Source of the DNA: Akkermansiaceae bacterium
GTDB taxonomy: Bacteria; Verrucomicrobiota; Verrucomicrobiia; Verrucomicrobiales; Akkermansiaceae
NCBI GenBank assembly: GCA_025354565.1
Contig: JANXMQ010000111.1
Location: forward strand, 53,650-117,649
Direction: 5' to 3'
DNA length: 64,000 bases
The notes beneath the pieces are model-generated. The model made no database searches. It was not told the origin of the DNA and worked only from the letters and a program-made list of their open reading frames with translations. Within the stretch, counting starts at the first letter, position 1; every line of letters begins with the position of its first letter. The translations under genes and the position numbers were made by a program. Below, one piece after another: positions 26,994 to 34,913 of the stretch.

Positions 26994-29156
26994 TTACTGG
27001 GAAACTCCCACGCGCAGGAAGCTGGCTTTTCCAACGCCTCCTGCGTTCAATGGGACGAACAACGAAGGATACGGCACGCTCACCGCCTCGATCTCGCTTG
27101 GGTTGCCCGCTCCCGGATCCGTTAGCAAGGTGGGTGTCGCAACACTGCTCTGCCAAAGAATCATGTCCGCGCTGAACTGGACGGTGTAGGTCAGGCCGGC
27201 TGCGACATAGTCCTTGCGGCGGCCAAAGACGGCGCGGTAGTCCACGCCGCCGCTGCCCGTCGAGAAATCGAATGCCACTGGCAGGCCGGTGTTAGTGACC
27301 GCCCCACCGTTTACCCAAACGATCGAACCGCCTGAGGAAACCGTCGGGTCGGTGCCAAAGGCATACTCTTGCAGGTTGGTCAGGCTGTCGAAGTCCGGAT
27401 TGTGAGTGGGGTCTTTGTCCGTGAAGGCGTTGGTGAAGGTTCTGTTGCCCCATGCGTCGTAGAGGCTTTGGCCAGTGCCGGTCACATTGATGGTGAAGGT
27501 GCCCTCATCACTGTCGTCGTTGAGGATGGTCAGAACCGCGCTGCGTGCGCCGACAGCACCGGGAGCGAACTGCACGGTGAAGGTGGTGGTGCCGCCGCCG
27601 GAGGTGACAGGAGTGCTGGGTTGCGCAGTGACCGTGTAATCCGCAGCATTCGTCCCAGTGACAGCGACCTTGGGCGAACCGCTGAGGTTCAGGGCACTAC
27701 TGCCGGTGTTGCGAATGGTGAAGGTGAGACTGGTATTGGCTCCGAGTGTCACCGTTCCGAAGTCTTTGGAACCGCCAGAGTTGATGTTCGTGGCAGCCGG
27801 TTGCTCGACGGCGATTTCCGGTGCGCCACTCGTAACGGTGAGCAACAGCCGTTTCGGAGTACTCGCGGTATCGACGGAAACCGTGCCAGTGATGCCGTTG
27901 TAATTGACGGTGGTAGGGCTGCCGGTGATTCCCACGGTGGCGGTGGCGAGCACATACACGCCATCGGCGGGAGTGGACGCGGCGGCAAGGTCGAGGATGT
28001 TGCCACTGGTGAGTGTGAGCGTACCGGTGATGGCCCGGGTGACCTGGGTCCCCGCGGTGGCAGCAACGGCGAGGGAGTGAGTCGCGCCTGAGGCGATGGT
28101 GACATTGCCGCCGATGTTGCCGTTCCCGGAAAGGGTGGCCAAGTTGCTGACACTGACCGCCGTGGCTCCGAGAGAACCGGTGACGGAGAGATTTCCGGCG
28201 CTGACGGTGGTAACGCCGGTGTAGGAGTTGGTGCCGCCGAGAGTCAGGGTGCCAGCGCCGCTCTTGGTGAGGATCGTTGGGGCTGCTTGAGTGATATTTC
28301 CGGTGACGGTGGTGTTTCCGTTTCCGGCGAAGGCCAAGGTCGGCGTGGTCGTGCGGTTCACGGCAATGCTTGCCAACGTGAGCGATCCGCCGCCGGCAAT
28401 GTCGTTCTGCAGGGTTTCCGTGCCGCTGACCGAGTTGCCGGTTGTTACGGCACCGATGCTCAGGCTGGTATTGTTCGCCCCGGTGAAGTTCGTCACGTTC
28501 GTGATGGCGGTATTGATCAGCAGGGTGCCGATGGTCATCGTCTTGGCGGAGGTTCCGGCAACGGTGGCGCGATCTGCATTGAGGGTCGCGCCGTTAGCCG
28601 AGGTGGTTATGGCATAAAGGGAACTGTCACTGGTTTTGACGAAGCTCGTGCTGCTATCACCACGCAGACTGAGCGTGGCAGTGGATGCGGCTGCAATACT
28701 GATTCCATTGGTGCTACCGAATGCATTGGCACCGATACCGACCAGAGTGCCTGCGGTGACCGTAGTCGCGCCCGTGTAGCTGTTGCTGCCCGAAAGCGTC
28801 CAGGTGCTGGAGTTCTGCTTGGTAATCGCCACGACCTGCGTGAAGCCGCTGTTTGTGTAATCCGAGATCGTCCCGGTGATGGCGTTGCCGGTCGATGTGC
28901 CGTCCAGCTTCATCGTGATCGTGGCACCGCCCGAGATCGTCCCTCCAAAACCCGTGAGGTTCTTCAAGGTCACGGCGATGTTTGTCGGCGTGATTTGGGC
29001 GGTGGTAGCGCTACTGGAATTGTTTGAAAAGGTCGTGTTGCCCAGAGCCAAAACCGCAGTGCCGGAGCTGTAATTCAGGCCATTGGCCGCCAACTGCGCA
29101 CTGCTTGAACCGCCGAATGTAAAGGCCCCGCCAGAGAGGTCCTGAGTGAAGGCCAC
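26994..29156 (-). CDS. C-terminal half of a broken autotransporter-associated beta-strand-repeat protein
   Basis: 720 residues from a GTG at 29156, but the frame is open back to the TAG at 29172-29174 and is the same frame as the preceding segment, so this looks like the separated rear half of one gene. Content: repeats of the PATR type (GAGTLTLGGTNSYTGVTTVS), an HYDIN/choice-of-anchor D-like domain (about 460-570, EIAVEQPAATNINSGGSKDF and FTVQFAPGAVGARSAVL), and the verrucomicrobial C-terminal module with TFTNAFTDKDPTHNPDFDSL, an FSTGSGGVDYRAVF segment and a final FLRVGVSQ. It lacks any signal peptide, so it would not be exported if translated alone. An intact relative lies at 42320-47185. 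Confidence 0.8.
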   Translation of the reverse strand: MAFTQDLSGGAFTFGGSSSAQLAANGLNYSSGTAVLALGNTTFSNNSSSATTAQITPTNIAVTLKNLTGFGGTISGGATITMKLDGTSTGNAITGTISDYTNSGFTQVVAITKQNSSTWTLSGSNSYTGATTVTAGTLVGIGANAFGSTNGISIAAASTATLSLRGDSSTSFVKTSDSSLYAITTSANGATLNADRATVAGTSAKTMTIGTLLINTAITNVTNFTGANNTSLSIGAVTTGNSVSGTETLQNDIAGGGSLTLASIAVNRTTTPTLAFAGNGNTTVTGNITQAAPTILTKSGAGTLTLGGTNSYTGVTTVSAGNLSVTGSLGATAVSVSNLATLSGNGNIGGNVTIASGATHSLAVAATAGTQVTRAITGTLTLTSGNILDLAAASTPADGVYVLATATVGITGSPTTVNYNGITGTVSVDTASTPKRLLLTVTSGAPEIAVEQPAATNINSGGSKDFGTVTLGANTSLTFTIRNTGSSALNLSGSPKVAVTGTNAADYTVTAQPSTPVTSGGGTTTFTVQFAPGAVGARSAVLTILNDDSDEGTFTINVTGTGQSLYDAWGNRTFTNAFTDKDPTHNPDFDSLTNLQEYAFGTDPTVSSGGSIVWVNGGAVTNTGLPVAFDFSTGSGGVDYRAVFGRRKDYVAAGLTYTVQFSADMILWQSSVATPTLLTDPGAGNPSEIEAVSVPYPSLFVPLNAGGVGKASFLRVGVSQ

Positions 29157-29171
29157 GTTGCCGGCGTTCGT

Positions 29172-32100
29172 CTAATCCACGTTGATCGTATAGAGACCGC
29201 CAGTGCTAATCGCGCCGGTGATTGGACGACTGAAGAGGGTGCCAGCCGGTTCGACCAGCGTGCTGGCCGTGTTGATGACCAACTTGGCATTGCCGCCGCT
29301 GGCGAAGATGATGCCGGAGGTGGTGCCGAAGGCCTTCGGATCGGTGACCGTGAGGTTGCCGCCCACGCCGTTACTGACGTTGGTTGCCCCGGTGTAGGTA
29401 TTGGCCGTGCTGAGGATGAGCGTGCCCGTGCCGGAAGCGGTTACGGTGCCGCCGCTCGTCACTTTCCCGGTAAGGTTCAGCGAACCGCTTCCGCTGTAGG
29501 TGAAACTGCCCGCGCCGCCGATCGTCCCGTCGAAGGTCTGGGCACCGCTGCCGTTGACCGTGAACCCGATGCCACTGTTGACGGTGATCAGGTTGTTCAA
29601 TCCGCCGGTACCCGCCGTCGCAATGGAGGAAACGGTGTTGCTGCCCTGCCCGAGCAACACGCCGCTGGTGTTGGTGACGGCGTCGCCCAGGGTGACGGGA
29701 TACGTGGTGCCCGTGGTGGCCTTAAATGGCAGCGCCTGCGACCCCACCCCCAAGGTGCCGTTCTTGATGAAGGTGCCTCCGGTGTAGGTGTCCAGCTTTT
29801 GGCTGAAGGTCAGCGATCCGCTGCCAGCGGTAACCGCCGCCGAGGAGGTGAAGGTGAACGATGTGCCGCTGAGGATGGAAGCAATGGTAACACCCCCGGT
29901 GATCCCGGTAAACGCCGTGCCGACCTGCAGGAACGTGGTGTCCACGCCGGTAACAGTCACGGTGACCCCAGACGCGCCGGCACCCCAGCTTGCTCCGGCA
30001 CGCACGATGCTGGGGGCGAGCGACAAGGTCCCGCCGCCGGTCTTGACGAGCGAGAGGGACCCGCTGCCGCCGTCCTGCATAAGCCCGTTGAAAGCGGCGC
30101 CCGATTGCAGGTTCTGCGAGTTGCCGACGGTGAGCGTGGCGGCTAAGGCGTTGGCGTTCTGGACGACCCCCGGGAAGGCACCAGCCGTGCCGGTGCTTTT
30201 GAGGTCGCCGAGGGTGACGCTGTTGCCGTTGAGGGTGAGCACGCTGCCTGCGCTGGCCAACCCGGAAGCGGCTACGGTGCTGGCTTGATTCATGATGACC
30301 GTGTTTTCCGAACCGAGGGTGCTGTTAAGCGCACCTGCATTGGTGAGCTTGAGTTCGCCGTTGTTGATCTGGACGCCGCCGATGAACGGGTTGTTGCCGC
30401 CTAGCGTCACCGTGCCGAGGTTGAAGGAGTTGTTGATCTGGAGCGCGCCGTAGCTATTAGCGGTGGAGACTCCGGTAGCGCTGGTGATAATGCCGTTGAC
30501 GTCCAGCGTCGTCGCAGTGGCGACAAAAAAGGTGCCGCCGTTGCCGCCGAGGGTGACGCCGCGGTTGGCGGCGAGAGTGACATTGGCCCCGGTGTTCAGA
30601 CCGCCGCCGTTCAGGGTGATGTTATTGGCGGAGGGGGAGCCGGGATAGGCTCCGAGCGAGTTGGTGGTGGAATTGGTGCCGTCCGAGGTAATGAAAATCC
30701 AGCCGCCATTGATGTAGGTGGGACCGGTGTAGGTGTTGTTTGCGCCGAGGTTCAATCCGCCGACCCCGGACTTGGTCAGGCCGGTCGCGCCCACGGTGGC
30801 GGCGGCAATCACCGTGCCGGTCAGGTCGAGAGAGCTATTGGCGGAATTCTGAATGATGACCAGATCCTTGTTCGCGACTGTCGCCGCACTTTTCAGCGTG
30901 CCGCCGGTGATGGAGAGGGTTCCTGCGGCCGTGCTCGCAACGAGGATGCCGCCGGTGGTCAACGTGTTACCACCCGTGTTGATTGTGGCGCCACCCACCC
31001 CGGAAATGCGCAAGGCCGTTAGACTGATAGGGCCTGCCATTGTGGTGGGACTGCCGGTAACATCGGCAATGGTGGAGCTGGCCAGGGTGCCGGCAGCGGC
31101 GACGGTGGTGTAGCTCGGAGCGAAATTAAACCGGTCGAACAGGCTGGATGAGTCTGTGAATGCCCAGTTATCGGCACTGGACGATGGAGAAAGATTCGAT
31201 GCGGTGCTGGTGACGCCAGTGGCATAGGCTACGCCATTGGCCAAAATGATCTGGCTGGCCCCGAAGGAACTGCTGCCGATACGGATTCTGTCGGCAGCCG
31301 TTGCGTTGCCCGTGGCAGACAAGTTGACCGTGGAACCCGCGTTACGAGTGATCGCACCTAGGTTAATGACGGCGTTCTTGGTTGTTGATGCCGTTGCCTG
31401 CGAGTTATTCGCACCAATGGTCGATGCCCCGGCGTTTAGCGTGGCTCCGGTGAATGTCTGCTGGTTCGAGAGTGAACTCACCGTATTCGCCCATGTGGCG
31501 ACCAAGGCACCGCCACCCATGGCGAGCGCCTGTGAAGCCACGATGTTAGCGAAACCGGATGTGCTGCTCAAGGTGCTGTTGAGGAGAATCCTGCCGGCAT
31601 TGGCGGTGATACCGCCGGTAAAAGTGAACTTTGCGCCTGTCCCAGCGGTGGCATCGGTGAAAGTCAGAAGGCCAGAGCCGCTCTTGACCAACGAGGTGAG
31701 GGCGGCTCCATTGTCCTGAAGTCCGATGAGGAACGTGGTCGCGCCGGTACCACCGATGGTCAGCGCACGGCTGGAAGTCAGCGCCTTGACATTCGAGTTG
31801 AGCGTGAAGGTGGTGGTGGCGTTGTTCACCCACGACTGATCCGCATTGAGCTGCGCCGCACCAAGGAAGTTTGCAAAAACGCTATCCCCGAGCGAAACCG
31901 TCGCCGCACCCGTATTGATCAGGATGCCGCTTGAGCCAATGGTGAGATTGTTATGACTGGTCGGGCTTTGGAGGATCGTGGCGGTGGACGTGTTATTGAA
32001 CACCAGCCCCGCGGCGCTGGCATCGGTCGCCAAGTTGGCAGTCGTGGATGCGGCCGTGAGACCGGCTTGGTTGAAAATGCCGATGTCTGTGGAAGTCGGG

Positions 32101-32276
32101 CCGCTGCTAGTGGTGCCGCCGGTGTAGAAATTGTCCGACCAGAACGGCGCTCCCCATGTGTTCGTGGTGGTGGTATCCCACCAGTAGGTAGCCGCCCGAG
32201 CAGACATCTGCGAGAGTGCGAGGCCGATGGTAGCGAAAGCAGCGCGGCGAAGGAATGGATTGAGGCAGGGTTTCAT
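29172..32276 (-). CDS. N-terminal half of a broken autotransporter-associated beta-strand-repeat protein
   Basis: 1,034 residues with signal peptide (MKPCLNPFLRRAAFATIGLA, cleaved near ARAA) and a long array of degenerate PATR repeats, for example KSGVGGLNLGANNTYTGPTY and KTGGGTLSLAPSIV. It ends at an in-frame TAG after GGLYTINVD; the next codons read TNAGNVAFTQDL and continue the same repeat fold without a frame change. Joined, the two halves give about 1,760 residues, similar in plan to the 1,621-aa protein at 42320-47185 (signal peptide, repeats, C-terminal module). Such proteins are very large secreted or surface proteins of unknown function. Either a nonsense mutation, a read-through site or a sequencing error explains the split. 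Confidence 0.82.
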   Translation of the reverse strand: MKPCLNPFLRRAAFATIGLALSQMSARAATYWWDTTTTNTWGAPFWSDNFYTGGTTSSGPTSTDIGIFNQAGLTAASTTANLATDASAAGLVFNNTSTATILQSPTSHNNLTIGSSGILINTGAATVSLGDSVFANFLGAAQLNADQSWVNNATTTFTLNSNVKALTSSRALTIGGTGATTFLIGLQDNGAALTSLVKSGSGLLTFTDATAGTGAKFTFTGGITANAGRILLNSTLSSTSGFANIVASQALAMGGGALVATWANTVSSLSNQQTFTGATLNAGASTIGANNSQATASTTKNAVINLGAITRNAGSTVNLSATGNATAADRIRIGSSSFGASQIILANGVAYATGVTSTASNLSPSSSADNWAFTDSSSLFDRFNFAPSYTTVAAAGTLASSTIADVTGSPTTMAGPISLTALRISGVGGATINTGGNTLTTGGILVASTAAGTLSITGGTLKSAATVANKDLVIIQNSANSSLDLTGTVIAAATVGATGLTKSGVGGLNLGANNTYTGPTYINGGWIFITSDGTNSTTNSLGAYPGSPSANNITLNGGGLNTGANVTLAANRGVTLGGNGGTFFVATATTLDVNGIITSATGVSTANSYGALQINNSFNLGTVTLGGNNPFIGGVQINNGELKLTNAGALNSTLGSENTVIMNQASTVAASGLASAGSVLTLNGNSVTLGDLKSTGTAGAFPGVVQNANALAATLTVGNSQNLQSGAAFNGLMQDGGSGSLSLVKTGGGTLSLAPSIVRAGASWGAGASGVTVTVTGVDTTFLQVGTAFTGITGGVTIASILSGTSFTFTSSAAVTAGSGSLTFSQKLDTYTGGTFIKNGTLGVGSQALPFKATTGTTYPVTLGDAVTNTSGVLLGQGSNTVSSIATAGTGGLNNLITVNSGIGFTVNGSGAQTFDGTIGGAGSFTYSGSGSLNLTGKVTSGGTVTASGTGTLILSTANTYTGATNVSNGVGGNLTVTDPKAFGTTSGIIFASGGNAKLVINTASTLVEPAGTLFSRPITGAISTGGLYTINVD

Positions 32277-32499
32277 GATGGTAAATGCTGAGATTCTGAA
32301 AAGCTGAAATGTGGCGTCGGATTGGAGATTTTGGATCCGGTGCCGAATAGCGCTGTTGGGAAAAGTTTTGGGTTTTGGATGCTGGATGAAAGAGACGTGA
32401 CTCGGATCGTTAGATGGGGAGGGCCTGGTTTACAGAGTGCCGGATGCCACGGGCGAAGGGGTTTCGAGGGTAAATGTATAAATGCGTTTACGAATGGAT

Positions 32500-32517
32500 T
32501 TGTCGAGTTATCGACAA
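32500..32517. promoter_or_regulatory. 18-bp palindromic operator candidate
   Basis: TTGTCGAGTTATCGACAA: two perfect 7-base arms around a 4-base spacer, the form expected of a dimeric repressor or activator site. It is 224 bases upstream of the ATG at 32276. No second copy was noticed elsewhere in the window. Confidence 0.45.
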
Positions 32518-32555
32518 GATTCAAATGGAGGGTGGGCTTTTGCAACAGGGGTGAT

Positions 32556-32586
32556 TTTGCGGCGCAAGGGGTATTATTTGCGGCGC
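32556..32586. repeat. tandem 10-bp direct repeats at 21-bp spacing
   Basis: TTTGCGGCGC occurs at 32556-32565 and 32577-32586, each followed by a purine-rich run ending in GGGG. Spacing of 21 bases is two helical turns, as for paired direct-repeat sites of AraC/XylR-type regulators. Which regulator uses it cannot be told. Confidence 0.4.
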
Positions 32587-32706
32587 GGGGAGAACTGGAT
32601 TTCGAGCGTTGATCGAAACGCATCTATTAGGGAAGCTAGCTCCCGGAAAACCCAGCCTCTATAAGGTCTTGCATTCGAAATTTTAGGTTTTGAAGCGATG
32701 GGTGGG

Positions 32707-34899
32707 TCAGGGTGCGGTTGTTCCGCTGCCGATTTGCACGTCCTTGCGGCGTTCCGGTGGATCGACTTGCAGGCTGACGAGTTTCCCTTGTTTATAGATG
32801 CCGGAAACCGTGGTGTGATAGGGTGCGTGCAATTTAAAATCGACATCCCAGTCACCGGGCCAAGTCGGCAGCACGAGGATTTTTTTACCGTCGAACTGGA
32901 TGAGCATGGTCTGGAGGGTGTGCAGGCCGTTGCCGCCATTGTCCTCATCGGGGGGATAATCGAAGCCCTTTGGCCAGAAAGCGGGGAAGCGCAGCCGCCG
33001 GTCTCTCGCGGTTAGGTGTTTGATGACTCCGCTTTTAGCGGCGGCGATATCGCCCAGCAAGGCGGACTGGACGGGGGTTTGCGCCCAGCAGCCAGCCCAT
33101 TTGTATTTGCGAGCGGCGAAGGTGTTTTTGGCGATCTCGAAGTCTGGCTTGCCAAGTCCGTAGATGCGGAAGGGATAGACGGCGTAAAGCTCCGGGTTTT
33201 CCTGATTGTGACGTCCCGCAGGCGGATCATCGTGGGGAAGAATCTGCATCTTGCCATCGCGGTCACCCACCGGGATGGGCGGGAGTTCGGCAAGGAGCTT
33301 CTGCCAGTGCTCGCGCATGGCCGGGGTGCCGAGGTCCGGGGGCAGAGACAGCAGACCACCGAGCACCCAGTGCAACCCGGCGACGTCGGGCAGCGGGTTG
33401 TTCACCTTCCAATACATCTCGATGGCGTTCGCGGGACTGATGTAGAGCTTGCCCCTGGCGTCGCGGATGAAATGTTTGTCAAAGAAAGTCACGCCCGCAT
33501 CGGCCATCGGGATGAGGATGTCTTTCGCAAATTCCTTGTCCTGCGTATAGGCATAGTAGTCGAGCGCCATGGCGCTGTATTCCAAAATCGGGGTATAGTA
33601 GTGCTTGGTATAGTTGCCTCCGTCCTTCGGGGTGATCTTTTCAAGACCGCCCCAGAACGGGCCTGTCTCGCGGAAGTAAGCGCCATCGTGGCCGTAGAAT
33701 TCGCGCACCAGCTTCTGGTTGCCCGGCAGCATGTCGCGATACATTTTGAAGAAGGGCTTCATGAGATCGAAATCTCCCGACGCCATCATCGGCCAGTAGA
33801 TGGGCCGAGTGTTTTGGAACCAGTATTGGTAACCCCAACCGCGGTAATCGGGCGTAATAGGAACCACGACATCGGGCTTGATTTTGGCCTTGTCTTTGAT
33901 GATCGAAGGATTGGGATTTTCGATGACAAAAAGTGAACCGTTGAACTTGATGGGAAACTCTCCGCGGCTGGTGCAGGCGTTCTTGAAGCGCTGGAGAATG
34001 TAACCGGTTGTGACGTCCTTCGCCTTCTCACCGCCAGTGATAAATACATGACTGCGGTCCCAGAACTGCTCCCACCAATTATTATGTTCCTTGCGTGCGT
34101 TTTCCAGTGGCACGGCGGCTGAGTTAGAAATCTGTTGGTCGAGCTTGGCGATCCATTCCTCCGGTGTCGCGGTTTGCGCGGTGAGAACATGCACAGCGAG
34201 ATGCTGGGTGGGTTTGGCCGTGGCGGATTCGATTTCCGTTAGGCTTTTGCTAGAAAATCCCTCGCCCAGGATGGCTGCACCGCTGGTGCGATTCACGAGT
34301 TGTGGAACCGCTTTGTTCAAACTGCGGTAATACCAAAGCACCCGGTTTTTTTTGCCCGACAGGATGGTGTCCGCTCCCAGCCATTCTGTGGGATGGGTCC
34401 GCCAGGATTCAATCACAGCCTTCATTTGAACCGGGACCGCGCAGGCGGCTTCCACATGAATCACAGGGCGGTTGGCATCCACCCAGATCGTCATGCGGGA
34501 TTTTTTCCCTTCCGTTCCCGAACTCACCTCAAACGTGCCGTCCCGCAGCCAGAGTTCCTGCTTGAAACCCTGCGCGTTCACAAACGGGTTCGGCGTAAGG
34601 GTGACGCGCACCTTTCCGACTTTTAGGAGGCCGTATGCGCCGTAGCTGGGGGCCGTCGTGTCCCCGCTCCATGCATCGTTCTTGCCGATGTAGAAAAGAA
34701 GGTCACCGTTTTTTTCGATCCAGACGTTGAGGGCGATGTCGCCGTTGCCAACGGGCATCGACCCCCCGGAGTCCTGGCTCGGGGTGTTCCAGACCACGTT
34801 GTAGCTATCAAGTACGCCAGGTTCCTGAGCGCGCGCGAAGAGAGAAAGGGAAATGATTCCAGTTAGAAAAAGCAGGCTACAGATTGGGATGTTAGGCAT
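32707..34899 (-). CDS. DUF5703 / GH95-like secreted glycoside hydrolase
   Basis: 730 residues from the ATG at 34899, which leaves a 14-base gap to the upstream alpha-galactosidase and starts a signal peptide (MPNIPICSLLFLTGIISLSL, cleavage near ARAQ). The mature N-terminus YNVVWNTPSQDSGGSMPVGN and DIALNVWIEKNGDLLFYIGK matches the DUF5703 domain, which precedes GH95-like (alpha/alpha)6 catalytic regions. In the rest, YWPMMASGDFDLMKPFFKMY, GHDGAYFRETG and LYAVYPFRIYGLGKPD resemble GH95 alpha-L-fucosidase/galactosidase relatives. It probably cleaves an alpha-linked sugar from a polysaccharide; the specificity is unknown. It is the last gene of a probable four-gene operon. Confidence 0.75.
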   Translation of the reverse strand: MPNIPICSLLFLTGIISLSLFARAQEPGVLDSYNVVWNTPSQDSGGSMPVGNGDIALNVWIEKNGDLLFYIGKNDAWSGDTTAPSYGAYGLLKVGKVRVTLTPNPFVNAQGFKQELWLRDGTFEVSSGTEGKKSRMTIWVDANRPVIHVEAACAVPVQMKAVIESWRTHPTEWLGADTILSGKKNRVLWYYRSLNKAVPQLVNRTSGAAILGEGFSSKSLTEIESATAKPTQHLAVHVLTAQTATPEEWIAKLDQQISNSAAVPLENARKEHNNWWEQFWDRSHVFITGGEKAKDVTTGYILQRFKNACTSRGEFPIKFNGSLFVIENPNPSIIKDKAKIKPDVVVPITPDYRGWGYQYWFQNTRPIYWPMMASGDFDLMKPFFKMYRDMLPGNQKLVREFYGHDGAYFRETGPFWGGLEKITPKDGGNYTKHYYTPILEYSAMALDYYAYTQDKEFAKDILIPMADAGVTFFDKHFIRDARGKLYISPANAIEMYWKVNNPLPDVAGLHWVLGGLLSLPPDLGTPAMREHWQKLLAELPPIPVGDRDGKMQILPHDDPPAGRHNQENPELYAVYPFRIYGLGKPDFEIAKNTFAARKYKWAGCWAQTPVQSALLGDIAAAKSGVIKHLTARDRRLRFPAFWPKGFDYPPDEDNGGNGLHTLQTMLIQFDGKKILVLPTWPGDWDVDFKLHAPYHTTVSGIYKQGKLVSLQVDPPERRKDVQIGSGTTAP

Positions 34900-34913
34900 A
34901 AAGACAATTTTTG

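Larger units (their letters stand above)
32277..32706. other. intergenic regulatory region upstream of the beta-strand-repeat gene
   Basis: 430 bases without a credible gene, upstream of the repeat-protein gene and downstream of the GH95-like gene. It contains two striking signals listed separately: an 18-bp perfect palindrome at 32500-32517 and 10-bp direct repeats 21 bp apart at 32556-32586. A weaker inverted repeat, GTAAA and TTTAC 12 bases apart, lies at about 32470-32491. Confidence 0.55.

Noticed and set aside
27369..31719. Long open frames on the plus strand across the beta-strand-repeat gene (for example 27369-28091, 28287-29027, 29788-30288)
   Set aside because: They are opposite to a clearly protein-like repeat gene, are Val/Pro/Ala-rich in a monotonous way, and start nowhere near a plausible promoter; codon-bias shadows.
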